From Gentiana macrophylla (Eukaryota > Streptophyta > Magnoliopsida > Gentianales > Gentianaceae), in contig JAOBSW010000290.1 in NCBI GenBank assembly GCA_026214975.1, positions 1 through 64,000 on the forward strand: 64,000 nt of DNA, written 5' to 3'. Within the stretch, counting starts at the first letter, position 1. Each line of letters starts with the position of its first letter. A program made the position numbers and the translations under genes. The notes under the pieces were generated by a model. The model had not been told where the DNA came from. It worked only from the letters and a program-made list of their open reading frames with translations, and ran no database searches. Of the stretch, positions 1 through 12,534 are shown one piece after another.

Positions 1-451
1 TTGTTTTAGTTGAGAGCAAAAGAAGATTCTATGTTACTCAATTCTTGTTCGAGTTTGTTGAATCTTCTTTGCGGTACTTGATGTTCTTCTGAGTTGAGGA
101 GGAAAATGATTTATTGGATGTGTGTGATGCAGCACCTTTAAGCGATTAGCGACCTTGCTTTGTGATATTGGTGGAAAGCGGGAACACATTTTATTGACCA
201 TTTTACTCGCTTTGTTGATGAAAACACATCGCATTTCATGATTATATTCACCATACCGCACGAGCTTCATTCCACGTCTATATCGAGACCAATATACACT
301 TCTCATGTTGATTTGGTATTGCGTAGCTCAAATATCGGCGTGCAATTCATTTGGCGTTGTGTCTTCGCATTATATTTGATCACGGCATTGCATTGGTGTT
401 TTTGTAGTTTCTCTGGACTTTGTGCATAGTGATCGGCTATAGCGTCCTTTT

Positions 452-523
452 GATTCGAGGGCGAATCCTTTCCAACAGGAGAGAAATGATGTGATCCAGC
501 CAAGAACACTAAAGAGAATTTGA
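452..523 (+). pseudogene. Gypsy polyprotein C-terminal remnant
   Basis: A short open stretch reads D-S-R-A-N-P-F-Q-Q and ends in TGA. This resembles the extreme C-terminus of plant Ty3/gypsy polyproteins, which often close with a DSRANPF-like tail. Just downstream are a purine-rich stretch and a candidate LTR, the order expected at the 3' end of such an element. The frame is closed upstream by TAG at 440-442. Bases 1-451 are probably decayed pol or spacer, but I recognise no domain there. The call rests on a motif remembered from the family, so it is tentative. Confidence 0.4.
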
Positions 524-540
524 GCAAATATGGGGTTGGA

Positions 541-1144
541 TGAGTTATTAATTAGTTATTAGATTGTTTTATTTCATTTTTGCATTGAGTTTAGTTAATA
601 ATAGTTTTATAGGCTAAATTCTAGTATAGTCAATAAAAAAGCGACTATATGATAGTATATTGGGTTAAGTATTTATTTTAAAGACAAATAAAAGCCATTT
701 GGGCTTATTAGAGTCAAGTTAGGTCCATTAGTAAATAAAGTGGCGAAAATTAGGTTTTAATTATCACATTTGCTAGTTTGTTTTATTTTCTTGAGTGTGG
801 CCTATATAAAGGCAAATAGAGCCATTATAGCAGAGGCAGTTAAACTTTGAGTGAAATATTATTATTTGAGTTCTTGTGAACTTGTGAGTATTACAGTAGA
901 GTATTCAAACCCGAACTTATCAAGGTCGTGAGCATGCCTTGTGGCGTTCACAAACCGAGGTTCTTAGATACAAGGATATCACAGGGGTGAGTCCTTAATC
1001 AAGGTTCTTAGGTACACGGATACCTGGGAAATTCGCGGAGCTCGTTTCATTGTTCTACAATCAAATCCTTGAGCAAATTCGAGAATTGAATCTCCTCGGT
1101 TCACTTCAATTGTGCTTCCTATTGGAAATAAAATTTAAGTTACA
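541..1144 (+). repeat. Candidate gypsy LTR
   Basis: This stretch begins TGAGTT after the purine-rich GAGCAAATATGGGGTTGGA and ends TTACA, giving TG...CA ends. It contains a TATA box (TATATAAA, 803-810) about 260 bp in. No second copy is in the window, so the boundaries are inferred from position and base composition only. Confidence 0.42.
803..810 (+). promoter_or_regulatory. TATA box of candidate gypsy LTR
   Basis: TATATAAA lies in a GC-richer context (GTGGCCTATATAAAGG) inside the candidate LTR, where an LTR promoter would sit. Confidence 0.4.
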
Positions 1145-1179
1145 TTGATGATTCATCAGATTATTGATTAACTTTATAG

Positions 1180-2942
1180 ACCCCGTTGATGATGTGTCAT
1201 AACTTCATTTGTTATAATGCAAATCAAAAAAGATGTCTAGATATCAATGTATAGGATTTTAATAGAAGTGCAGTATTTGTATAAGTAAATCGGATAGACA
1301 CGGTAATAGTTCTCTGATCGGATCTGAGAAAGCAGTAAGCGGCTTGATGGGACTATGAAATTTGAGTTCTGGCCCGAGATATAAAAAAGCGACTCATAGC
1401 ACACCAAGTGAAGAAGCCGAAGAAGGTAAGTTCATTGAGGACACATAATCGGTTGACTTATCGAGAAGTTGGCGGGGGAACAAACTCGGTGGATGAAGGC
1501 GAGGAACACGTGCTCGATTATTGAAGATTGAAGAAGCGAGAGGTTCAAACTCGATTTATGAAGATTAAAGCCGAGGCTGCAAAATTAGATTTGAGCAAGA
1601 TTATGATGACTGAAGCCGACTTTATGGATCTTGTTTAGGTATTTTACAAGAAGACATTGATACAAGATGCATAAGGAGAATAATATCTTAGATGAGTTAT
1701 ATGGAATGGTTTACTCACATTAAATCAATTAGAATAAGATGAAAAATAGAAGTACTAAAGTTTTTAGAAGAGTAAAAACTCGAGTTAATTCTATAAAAGC
1801 GAATGACTAGATCACAAAAAATCATTTTTAAGCTTAAGTTTTATGGTGAAGCGAAGAAAGATCGACCGTAATAAAGCAAAGCTATTTTATTAGGCGATCA
1901 AAAATGTGGAAAAGGACAACGACATTATTCGGGATAAGCGGGACCACCAATGGATACAAGAATTCAAATTCAAGCGTTCAAATGAATCAAGCGTTGGAAA
2001 CCCCTTATAAATAGGTCATACACCACAAGAAGAAGTCGGAGATCAATGAAATAATTTTGTCAAGAAAAAATTTTATCAAGGAAAAGTAAATCAAAGAACT
2101 CCTACTTACTACTTTATTTCAAGATCAAGAAATATTCAAAGTGTTTCTCTAAACATTCAAAGAAACATCAAGTTCAAACACTTGAAGAAAAGCGAGCTTG
2201 AAGCGGATCATATACATCAAGTTGAAGAAGCTCAAATCACAAGTTGAATCATAGATATTGATTCAAGTCTCAACTTTGATTTTATCAAAGGTTTTAGGTT
2301 GTGAAACACCAAGAAGGTGTGAAGGGCGGTTGGCTACGATCGGAAAAGGTGTGTTTGTGATGATCTGGTGAAGAGGCAATCCAACCCTCACAGGACCCAG
2401 TGTTTCAAGCGATTCTTGAGCATAATTCAACTTTGTTATTGTTTCTTACATAGTGAAGCTAGGGATTAGCCATGGACTATCAGTTTAGGACTTTTGGTAA
2501 CACGCTACCTAAAAAAGAGTTCTAGTGGAATTTTCTTCCGTATCACAGGGGAAGAGTGGATTGATAGGATTACACCACCTGGAACCTCTATGAATTCTGT
2601 CTTATTTACTTACTTACTTTATGCATTTATTTATTGCGTCATAATTAATATTTCATCAAGATCACACACTCAGCAAACATAAGAAAGTGAGTCAACATAG
2701 CATTGCATTGCATTTGTTTTCAAACCGATAAACTCTAGTTTTATATAAATACTTTAATAATCCACGGCTAGTTAACTTTCGGTTAAGTATAAGTCGATCT
2801 CGACTTATACACAGCTAAATTAGCTTATCACCGCCACAAGTTTAGATCGAACTCAATCTGTTTTAAGATTGGGTTTTTGAGTTTAGGGGACAAGTTTATT
2901 GACCCCCTCACAAACTTGTGTCGGCCTTTCCAAGGACCAACA
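1180..2942 (+). repeat. Diverged copia LTR (family of element A)
   Basis: The sequence aligns along its length with element A's LTR: a GATG..GTC start region, GTTATA..GCAAA, AAAGATGTCTAGAT, a TATAAATAG box (2006-2014), the 'gaagaggcaatcc' block, and an end GGACCAACA. No primer-binding site follows, so it is probably a solo LTR abutting the decayed extra ORF of element O. The left edge is uncertain. Homology starts by about 1180, and no convincing target duplication is visible. Confidence 0.6.
2006..2014 (+). promoter_or_regulatory. TATA box of copia LTR
   Basis: TATAAATAG sits at the same place in the LTR as the TATA boxes of the other family members (13869, 27766, and the complement at 59139). 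Confidence 0.5.
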
Positions 2943-2999
2943 CTTCATTTCTTCCTCCCATCTTGATTATTTATAGCAATCTCCTTTAGGAGGAGATGT

Positions 3000-4690
3000 A
3001 TCAATCAATCTAACAAGTTTTCCACCACAAGAGTTCTAAAAACCCCACTCTTGGAATCTGTCATAGGGTATGCTACATGCTTCTTTTTCTTGTAAAAAAG
3101 CCAAACTTCCAAGCAAAATCTTGTGTAATCTTCTTAAAATCGAGGATTTTTCTTGGAAACTATTAGTCTTACTTTCATATGGCAAGGAAGGTTTCCTTAC
3201 AATGAGTTGATCTTCAACTTGGTGACTCCCAAAATTTTCCCCCAAATGAGATAAAGTTTTTGATGTAGACACAAAGATATCGGTAGACTCTTGAACATGT
3301 ACATTTGTGTCTACTACTTCAGATTGTTGTACACTTTCTTCCCACCCTGAATTGTATGCTCCTCGGTAGGGATCTCATCCATTTTATCTTCCCACGAGTT
3401 ATTCTGAGTCTCAAGCCAAGGTTTTGCAATACCTAGTAGTCTCATAGTAGCCTCTGTCTCAACAACAATTTCTTCTTCTTACACCCTTTGTTCCTCTAGA
3501 ATCCTCAACTCTTTCCACTTTGCCATGTCTTCCCTCCTTTTTGGCAACATGTTTACGCCTTTTAGGCGGTTTATCAGGGAATCAAAAGAGATTGTTTCAA
3601 TTGTTAGATTCTTTGATTGCTTTCCTCTTTTTAGATGCCTCTTTGACCTGTGACTATAAATTTGTACCTTGATCTTCTCTGTGATCTTTGTAGAGTCGAT
3701 GAGCACATCAGTGATGCTAACCTCGATGAACTTATCAATATCTATTTGGTTGTTTGTCTTCTTTGGCTTTAGGATATCATTAATTTTCCTTGTGTCAACA
3801 ACCTTTCTCTTCTTTGTTGTCTTCTTTGTTGCGTGACAGACATCATCTCTTAATTTTGTTATTTGCTCCTAATTATCATCACTTTCTACATCTTGAACTT
3901 CATCATCATCAAAGCCAGGAATAGGAGTTTTAATCTAAAGCTTGTACCTTGCTTTGTTAAGGGTTGATGGAGCTAAATTAACTAATTCTTCAATGATTCA
4001 ATAGACTTTGAATAATCAATCCCAAAGGTTTAGTCTTTATGAAGAAAAGCGAACCCGTATATCCAACGAGTTTCTTGCCTCTTTTCCTTTTCTTGATGGT
4101 TTCTTTCTTCTTAGTCATTACCTTCTTCATATAATGTAAAAGAAACCATTGATGAAACTTCATACTTTTAGATATGATTATCATCGAGGTCTATTTTGGG
4201 TCACGATAAAATATCATAACTACCAACCAAACCCAAAAGGTTCCTTGCTATGCACTTACTAAGAAGATTATACTCGAGAGGATGTGTTTGATATTGATTC
4301 CCAAAGTAACTTGTATCTCGGATTTGTTCTAATTGATTCAACAAATGCCAATCTTGTTAACTCCATACTTTACGGATTTGAAGGAGCTCCATTTCCTTTC
4401 TTGAATCAAAGACCTCTCTCAGTAGTCGATGAAACAACAATCTCTGAGCATTCTGATTTGTTGTAAACTCCTCTGTATCTTCTCAAATCACCATGTTTCT
4501 CCAAAATCACAAACATTTTTGCATGAAATCTCTGTAATCGATGTTGAGTACGTTTTGTAGGCCTTCATATCTCCTTATTCTTACACTAAATTAATCGCCA
4601 TTCTTTGTTACATTTGCATACGTGACATAGCCTCTAACACTTTGGTTAGATCCAAGATATACATCTTGACCGCCTTTGATAAATAAATTT
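3000..4690 (-). pseudogene. Extra ORF (post-pol) of element O, decayed
   Basis: Minus-strand fragments match the extra ORF of element A. At 4677-4600 the S-N-Q-S-V-R-G-Y motif parallels A's S-Q-S-V-R-G-Y. At 4184-3990 H-Y-M-K-K-V and K-P-L-G-L-I-I-Q-S-L-L-N-H are present. A basic stretch, K-K-R-K-V-V-D-T-R-K, follows around 3800, and 3706-3479 is Lys/Arg-rich. The position aligned with A's start codon reads AAA-GGC, so the start is lost. Stops and frame changes are frequent. Function is unknown; similar proteins are often labelled 'putative plant transposon protein'. The basic segment could be a nuclear-localisation signal, which is my inference. Confidence 0.6.
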
Positions 4691-4786
4691 GAGAAAATGA
4701 AGAAGATGAAGATTGAAAATTTGCTTTCACACTTGTAAGAAGTTTTGAGGAAGATATAATGTGAACTCTCGTATATCTGACTGTTG

Positions 4787-4794
4787 TATATATA
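4787..4794 (-). promoter_or_regulatory. TATA box upstream of extra ORF, element O
   Basis: TATATATA on the minus strand lies about 110 bp before the position equivalent to A's extra-ORF start. The same element sits 115 bp before that ORF in A (22683). Conservation in two diverged copies suggests an internal promoter. Confidence 0.45.
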
Positions 4795-5319
4795 GGCGAT
4801 AGTGGGTGGGATATTCCGGAGAGTCTTGTGCACGTATTGTAGCAATATGCACGATTCAAGTTGAAATCAATGTGATAATGCCCGTGTCCCACTATATAAC
4901 CCTACTAGTGTAAGCGGTTATGTCCTTATAATGGCTATAATAAAAATAAGATTTCCATTTACTCCCTTTGTTGATTGTCATTAAAGTTTGACTTTATCGA
5001 CAGCGTATGATTCATCATTATTGATCTTATTGGACTTGTAGTATGTGTACTCTGTGATGTGCTTGACAACCTCAGAAGTGCTGCTCATGTATAAAACATA
5101 GGTGATCTTTATACAACATAGTTTTATCCAAGCGATAATACAAGATGTAGTTTAATACCAATGACTATAATATCTCCTGGAATTGTTGATACCAATGACT
5201 AATCTTCCAAATGGCGCACCCAACAAGGCAAAGACTAGTCCCTTGGTGAATTCAAATAGTCTCACGACCATCAATGAGGTCAATCAACCTTGATGATGCC
5301 ATGTTCAGTCCTTAACTTA

Positions 5320-7349
5320 GAAAACCTCTCTTTATCCAAAAGTTTTCTAAAAATATCAGCACGTTGATCTTCATTATGTATTTAGAGAACCACAACATCT
5401 TTCTTCTCCACATGATCTCTTATGAAATGATGTCTTACATCAATGTGTTTGGTTCTTGTGTGCAAAATAAGATTTTCTTTTATAGCAATTGCACTTGTGT
5501 TGTAACACATTATGAGAAATTCTCTTTCTTCAATCTCATAATCCCTTAGTTGCTGTCTTAAACAAAGGACTTGTGCATAGCGACTTCAGTGATAATGTAT
5601 TCTACTTGATAGTAGAAGTTGATATAAATTCTACTTCTTGATAAACCGGAAACAAGTCATTCCGTCAAGCGACAAGTTCTATGGTGCTTTTTCTATCAAT
5701 CTTGCACCCAGCATAATCAGAATCGGAGTTTGATATAACGTTGAAACTTCCACCTTTTGAATACAATATCCCTACTCCCAAAGTCTCTTTTAGATACTTG
5801 AGAATCCTTTTAACTACAGCTAAGTGACTTTTCTTAGGTTTAGATTGAAACCTTGCACAAACACCTACTGAAAAGGATATATCAGGTGTGGTGGTGTGAG
5901 AGTGCAATGGAGACTTCCTATCATCTTTACGTATAAAGTTTGATGAACATCTTTACCTTTATTATCTTCATCAACTTTGATGCTTGTACATATAGGAGTT
6001 GATACTTTGGTGCTATTTTCCATATCAAACTTCTTTGACTCCTTGGTATACTTTGTTTGATGAATGAAGATTCTATCATGCATCTTGACTAGCAATCCCA
6101 AAAAGTAGTTCATTTATCCCATCATACTCATCTAAAACATACTTTTAATAAGATTAGCAAATGTTTCACATAACATTTCATTTGAGAACCAAATATAATG
6201 TCATGCACATAAATTTGCTCCATCGAGTGTTGTTTCCTCATTGATTACGAAAAGTGTCTTATCAATGGTTTTTGGTAAAACCATTGTTCACCAAGAATTG
6301 AGATAAAGTCTCAAACCAAGCTCTTGGTGCTTGCTTTAATCCATAAAGTGCCTTGTTGAGTCTATACATTTTATCTTCTTGATCATTAACTTCAAAACCA
6401 GGAGGTTGGTGAACATAAACCTCTTCTTCTAGAATTCCATTTAGAAATGCACTTTTTACATCCATCTGGTAAACCTTGAAGTTTTTATATGCAGCATATG
6501 CCAAAAATAGTCTAATAGCTTCCAATCTTTCAACTGGGGCATATATTTTTCATCAAAGTCTATTTCTTCGACTTGTGAATAGCCCTTTGCCACTAGTCCG
6601 GCTTTGGTTTCTAACCATGGTACGAGATTCATCAACTTATTTACGTAAACCAATTTATTACCAAGGATATTTGCATGATGAGGCCTTTCCACTAGTGTCC
6701 ATACTTGATTTCTTTCAAACTCATTGAGTTCTTCATTCATAGCAATTATCCAACTAGGATCGATAATTAGCCTTCTTCAGCGACTTTGGGTTCAGTTGAG
6801 AGCAGAAAACATGTGACATTGCTTTAATTGTCTTCTTGTCCTTGCACCTTGTTGTACATCACCAATCCGCATTCGGCGAGGTGATCCTTAAACCATTGTA
6901 AATCGGTGTTTCTTTGGATTTACGAGGAACTTGATCTTTAGTAGGTCGATGTAGGTTCGATGAGGGGAACAATGAGATCCTTGAGCTACATCTGTTCTTT
7001 GTGCAGATCGCAGAGTCCTCAAGTAGAGGCATCTTCATTTCTGAATCGAGAGACCTTTAAATCACTTATCTTCTTTAGAACATCCACATACTCAGGGTCT
7101 ATGATTTCTAGATTTATGAAAGGTTCTGATACTTCTTCATCCTCCATTCCAGTGAACTTTCGTTCATCAAACACAACATGTATAGACTCTACATGTTTTA
7201 ATGTCCTTTAGTTGACACCCTAAAAGCCTTGCTTTGACTGTAGAATAACCAAGAAGATTCCTTCATCTGGTTTTGTTTGAAAAGTCTTCAGTTGCTCCTT
7301 ATGATTCAAGATAAAGCATTTACTCCCAAATGGATGAAAGTAGGATATG
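5320..7349 (-). pseudogene. Integrase tail, reverse transcriptase and RNase H of element O
   Basis: This is the minus-strand continuation of O's pol after the CACTA insertion. In order it shows: the integrase C-terminal motif I-S-Y-F-H-P-F-G (7349-7315); the RT start [17 protein letters not shown] (about 6735-6680); the core [12 protein letters not shown] and P-P-G-F-E-V (6525-6380); and [17 protein letters not shown] (about 6365-6310). Pieces of the palm and of RNase H (G-C-K-I-D-R-K-S-T, about 5705) follow. The Y-M-D-D segment is lost in a frame-shifted gap near 6200. Several breaks coincide with sites that are CAG or CTG in A, so part of the damage may be consensus error. From 5320 down to 4800 there is only spacer matching A's 22160-22680. 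Confidence 0.8.
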
Positions 7350-7352
7350 TTT

Positions 7353-7373
7353 CACTACAAGAAAAAAGGGTTT
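7353..7373 (+). repeat. CACTA left terminal inverted repeat
   Basis: Twenty-one bases starting CACTACAAGAAAAAAGGG match the right end in inverse orientation. The preceding TTT is the target duplication. Confidence 0.93.
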
Positions 7374-7919
7374 ATTGTGAGAAAAAAATTATGAGAGCAT
7401 ACAAATCCTCTCACAAAAATTATATACTTAAAACTTTTGTGAGAGTAAAAAATTATATAGTAATTGATGTAGTTTTAGTTATAAACTCTCTATTAAAATC
7501 ATTATATGTATCATATCCCGTCCTTATTTATACACTAAATGGTCCTCTCATTAAGAAATTTATTTTTCTTCATTTTTTAGAGTAACGATCCATACACAAT
7601 CATTTGTAATCTCCGATGAGTACATATGTGATCATTCTGTGCTTGATAAAAATGAGTCTCATTTGATCATGATGTAAATCGTTATGATAAAAAATGTAGA
7701 TGATCATTATCTTATTCTTTTGTAATATGACCGTTGTCTCCAATCATATTCAATTTTTATGTTTCAAAATTTGGAGACCCAATAATATTTTTAGTGAAAC
7801 AGGCGGCAAACCTTCCCACCAATTTTTTTTTGTGCGAAATCTTATTTCCAAATCTAATAACCCACTTTTATAAAAATATATATATACACACATATGTATT
7901 TCTGCTGTAATAAAAACTT
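7374..7919. other. CACTA left subterminal region
   Basis: This AT-rich, non-coding stretch has repeated GTGAGAG / CTCTCAC and CTCTCATTAAG motifs near the end (7380-7560). They resemble the short subterminal repeats that CACTA transposases bind. No gene is seen. Confidence 0.5.
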
Positions 7920-8203
7920 CAATTAAGCAGACGAAAATATCTTCACCTGTAAGTGCAGCAGTTCTTCCTCTGCTTTTTTTTGTTTTGAAAATTCATCCTC
8001 GGCTTTTCAATCGTCTAAGAGGAGTGTGTGATTTTCTATCTGAGCCTACTATTTGTCACCATCAATCGACCAATTGCTTGTTTTTATTTTGATCTAATAT
8101 TTAGGGTTTGGTTGCAGCATCAGACAGCTTCAATTGCAACCGCAAATCAAGGATTAGTATAATCAAATCAACCCAGTAGCATTCTTCCTACCAAGTCTAA
8201 GAA
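7920..8203 (+). other. Probable 5' untranslated exon of the CACTA gene
   Basis: A CT-rich leader-like stretch without a long ORF ends in AATCAG followed by the donor GTAACT. The next good acceptor plus ATG is at 10472 (TTTCATCAG then ATG). A leader intron is common in plant transposon genes. The 5' edge is arbitrary. Confidence 0.35.
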
Positions 8204-9563
8204 TCAGGTAACTATAATTTGTGTATCGGCTTGAGATTTCTGTGCTAGGTCAGTATTTTGGTGTTGGGTTTGGTTTTTCATACATTTGACTATTTGATGT
8301 GATAGATTTAAATAGGATTATGATTGTTGGTTGTGCGGGAATTCATATTATGAGTTTTCTGTAGCCTGTTTGCAGAAATGATTGGAGCATAATATTGTGT
8401 CACTGTATGTTTATAGAACATTGATCATGATATGCGACTGGTTGAATGATATTAGTCTAATTCATTGATTCGTGGTCTATTAATACGTGTGTAGTGAAAC
8501 AATGTTGGTGATTCAATCGTTTTGTCAATTAATTAAAGATGTAAACTTTCATATGCTTTGAGGGTTACTTTTATTTTGATCATGTCTATCTCTATCTTCA
8601 TTACCAAAAGTTTCCAATTAATGTCTTTACGACTTATGGATTTGAACTTGTCTTTGATCACAATATGTAGTTTGTGCTTTTCAAAAGAATATAGGTATAA
8701 TATATATATGTAATACCCTAAAAAGTTTGTTTTATCTTTTGTGATTTCTCTGGTTGTGTTGATGGATCTGTTGGGGACTTTGTCTATGATGATATGATGT
8801 GCTACTGATCTATAATTCACGAGACACATACCAATCAATAAATCTTATATATAATGATTATGAGTGTACAAGTGTGTTTTGTCATTTATAGATAAATACT
8901 TATTTTGCCAATAGCACTTCCCTATAGGTAATTCTACTGGTTTGCATATGAAATGGGATGAGTGGCAAGTTTTGCATTAGTAGTTTAACATCATCAGGAT
9001 GGTTTGACTTAATTTAAATCCGAATAATTACAAAATTTAACATTACTGTTTGTGATGAATATGTCTAAATGGGTAGATCCTTCCCTTAAGTTGTCATAAG
9101 TAAGATGGTTTTCTTGTAAAAGATTGCACTGTATAATAGGAATTTGTAACTTAGATGTAGGTTTATTGTTGATATCTTTTTGCTAGTAGTTGTATTCAAC
9201 TTGCATTCGCTTGAGAGTTAGGATTTGGTAATATTGGAATCATTGTTCACAAAGAGTAAGAATCTAATGCCAACTTCATGAATCCCGATGAAGTAGCAGA
9301 TGCTAAGTACGTGAATTGTAAGGAATTAAAAGAGCTATTGAGAAAGGAAGATGCAGGAAAGAAGGCTTAAAACTATTCCCTTGGTTCAGACTAGTGGTTG
9401 TTTGGTTGACAACATATTGGTTAAGTGGTGGGATCATGTAGAGAAGGGAACTTGTTAGTAGCTGCGGACATAAAACCTATCCATAAGTTGATTTAAAGTT
9501 GCAGAGCAGGCCTTTTCAAATATTTTTACAAGTAATATTTTGGCCAATTTCTCTGCCTCTGTT

Positions 9564-9633
<70 letters not shown>

Positions 9634-10472
9634 TATCATATCATATCATATCTTAAGACCATGAGAAATAGGTGTGAGGCAAGGGATTAGTGACCCTTTA
9701 ACAAGTGTGGTATATTTTATCTAGGCAAACTAAATGAGGAACGATGCCTATGATGATACAGAAATATGTGTTTGCCTTAGGCTTCACAAAAATGTATTTT
9801 TTTGTCCAAGGATTTGGTAACACTAGATTCTTTTAGTTTGGGTTTGAGTTATTCGGTGGAAAATTTTGCTTTAGACATTTAGGTGTATGCTTAAATCTAT
9901 TGTTTGGGAAAACATGTGTGCAACGCCTATTTTTTCATCCAATATATGTTGTCAAGTCATGAATGTTAGCATATATCATATTTTTTTAGCAACTTTGTGA
10001 TAAAATAAGTGTAATTTTTTACAACTATATGAAAATATTTTAATCTTGTCCCCCAAAGAAGCTAAAACAAGTATTCATGTAAATGGAAAAAACTCGAACA
10101 TTCAGTTCGAATCACAAATATTCTATAGAAATAGATTTTCAATAATCCCATATGTATGGATGTTGGAGCCTTCAGAGTGATGTTTCTCCAACTTTTTTCT
10201 CTAGTATGAAAAAAATCTCCAATTTAAACCCACAAGAACATTTATAAACATTCATCTTCAAACCTGTTTTATCTACTTGGGCTGGATTGAGATATGGGCA
10301 GAGGGGGATGAAAGGTAAAATACTTGGGAAGCTGAATACAGAAATATGGTTTATGCTATGTGGCATGAGTAAGACATGGGTTGGGAGCAGGGAGGGGGAT
10401 GAGAGGTCTGAGCACATAATTCTTAATGTATGTGCACATGTATACAATTAATTTATTTTCGTATTTCATCAG
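8204..10472 (+). other. Probable leader intron of the CACTA gene
   Basis: This AT-rich sequence has no coding support on either strand. It contains the microsatellite at 9570-9650. Short ORFs on both strands look random. The ends match a GTAACT donor and a CATCAG acceptor. Confidence 0.35.
9570..9650. repeat. (TA)n followed by (TCATA)n microsatellite
   Basis: About 30 TA units are followed by four TCATA units, all within the CACTA leader intron. Confidence 0.95.
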
Positions 10473-10742
10473 ATGAATTTTATGAATGGGAAAAATAGCA
10501 AGGGACGCATTGAAAAGACTGCAACATTTATAGCCCCTGGTCATCTAGCCAAAGAACGTGTACATGGACCTAAAACATCGAAGTTTGTGCAAGGAATTGG
10601 AAATCAAGAAGTAAAAAACATCGGCACTCACAAAATAATTGGTCAAATACACCATTTATGTAGGAGTAGTGATAGTTCAAGACAAAAAATTTGTCACAAC
10701 AACGTGCACAACACATTTTTTACTCCATTGATCATGGTGTGA
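10473..10742 (+). pseudogene. First coding exon of the CACTA gene (hypothetical)
   Basis: The ATG directly follows an acceptor-like TTTCATCAG. The 89-residue reading is basic (K-G-R-I-E-K, K-E-R-V-H-G-P-K) and is closed by TGA at 10740-10742. A donor GTGTGA at 10739 may end the exon just before that stop. I do not recognise a domain. Its place upstream of the PB1-like exon supports coding status, but only weakly. Confidence 0.4.
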
Positions 10743-10876
10743 AACCTTTTGATTCTTTCGGTTCCTAAAACTATCAATGGTGTTAACGTGTGTTGTGATA
10801 CTTTGTTGTGATCATTTTGGTGTGGAACAAATAATTTCCATTATGTAGACTTTATAACACGGAAATATAATTTTAG

Positions 10877-11206
10877 AAGTACTTTTTCTTCCAAAAGGTG
10901 GATTTTCTTCTCACTCCCTTTTTGTCCATTATGGTGAAGATAAATGGAAAGAAGATGATTTCACAGAAGATAGTTCTTTCTTGGATATATTGATAGTTTG
11001 TCAGAATTTCATTGTCATCTATACTACCTGTGACAAAATTACGGATGAGGATGGTAAGGCAATAAGAAATGATAAAGATGTGCTGGCCATGTTGAAAAAA
11101 TATGAAGCTGTGAAGAATATAATAATTTATTTTGATGTGGATAAAAAGGCACAACCTTTGCCCTTCAAATTGCCGCAAGACAATCCCACATATGGTATCC
11201 TGAAGT
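10877..11206 (+). pseudogene. PB1-like domain exon of the CACTA gene
   Basis: The exon is bounded by TTTTAG and the strong donor GTAAGT. It reads H-S-L-F-V-H-Y-G-E-D-K-W, then an acidic stretch, then D-K-D-V-L-A-M-L-K-K-Y and N-I-I-I-Y-F-D-V. This pattern ('vhyG..', 'L..D.DVl.M.......v.iyv') fits the PB1-like N-terminal domain of plant transposon proteins of the MULE and CACTA type. There are no internal stops. It joins the next exon (11758) in frame. Confidence 0.55.
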
Positions 11207-11757
11207 GTAAGTTCTTCGATTTGAGAAATATAGCTCTTTTAAATTTCATGAATGTTCCTGAAGTATTTGCACTAGCTTCATTCTGCAGTAAAAATTACTA
11301 TATCTTCTTTAACTACATATGATGTAGGTTTGGCAACATGATGATGTCATTTCCATTAGATATATATGATTCTGATAGTTGATATTCCTTCACGCATCTT
11401 GTTCTCATTCATTGATGTCATTGAGCATATCTCTCTGAGCTTATATCCTATACTCGAATTTCTTAGGTTAGGCAAAACCTATAAAGCGGTGTTTAGTCCC
11501 TACATGTCCAAATTTAGTCAAGTTGTGCTTACGTATTCAAGATTTTGTAATAGTTCGTTCAAACTCTTGCCTTTTTCATGTACCTATTAGTGAATGCATA
11601 TCCGTTTTGGATTTAGTTTTTGAAAGGGAACATAATTGATATAAAACTTTTATAGTGATTGCTTTTCCCCGTATTACAGTTTTTCCTTACAGTTTGGCTT
11701 CTAAGTTGCATTTAAACGAACTTGTTATTCTAATGTTTTCAATTTTAATCTTTATAG

Positions 11758-11853
11758 CTAATATACCAAGAGTTTCATGCGTAAAAGATGTCAGAACAGA
11801 AGATTTTGAAAGTAATGAGCCAAGGCATGATGAACCAAAAGATCCTGTTGTTG
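11758..11853 (+). pseudogene. Acidic linker exon of the CACTA gene
   Basis: This 96-bp exon lies between TTTATAG and GTAATG. It reads S-N-I-P-R-V-S-C-V-K-D-V-R-T-E-D and then N-E-P-R-H-D-E-P-K-D-P-V-V, with phase matching both neighbours. It continues at 11960 as A-P-Q-K-E-R-N-V-R-A-K-S before a stop. It is probably a disordered linker. Confidence 0.5.
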
Positions 11854-12534
11854 GTAATGTTACTATTTTTGACATATTTTGTAGTAAAAATTTTATGTTG
11901 ATTTCATAAAATTGGGTTGATCCTATAAATTATCAATTCATTTTACTGAAAATTGACAGCACCTCAAAAGGAGAGAAATGTCAGAGCAAAAAGCGTCAAT
12001 AAATCAGTTGTTGCTCTATGAAGTGGAGAAAAACATGAAATTCAATTTTACAACGATTTTGGTGTAGGAATACATCACAAATCTTGGTCTAGACACATGG
12101 GAAAAATCGTCCGGACCAAGAGTATGTGTCCAGTACGAATTAAGACATGGAAGGAGTCGACTGAAAGTGATATAAATCTGATGTAGGGTGTACTTAAAGT
12201 ATGTGGTATCAACACCTAGTCTTGAACTCATATAATGAATATCTCAATCGTTCTATGCTGTATGATGAATTTTATTTTATTATTTTATTGTTAATACTTA
12301 CATTTTCCTTAATATCTCAATGCATGCATCTTTGGGATATGATTATTTTGTTCACAGGAGCAAAATATTAATGTATAGCAGAGTTGATGCAATTTGGGGT
12401 AGTTTAAGCCACCTTATAGATAAGATCCAAACACATTCTGAGAACCTAAAATGTAGAGACAAATGTGCTTAATTTTCTTCAGAATGTGTACAACTAGCTC
12501 TATAATGTAGTTACTAATGCCTAATTTGTTGCAG

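Noticed and set aside
1200..2950. CTTCATTT on both sides of the left LTR (1203-1210 and 2943-2950) as a target duplication
   Set aside because: LTR homology to element A clearly extends upstream of 1203, so the left copy lies inside the LTR and the match is likely coincidental.
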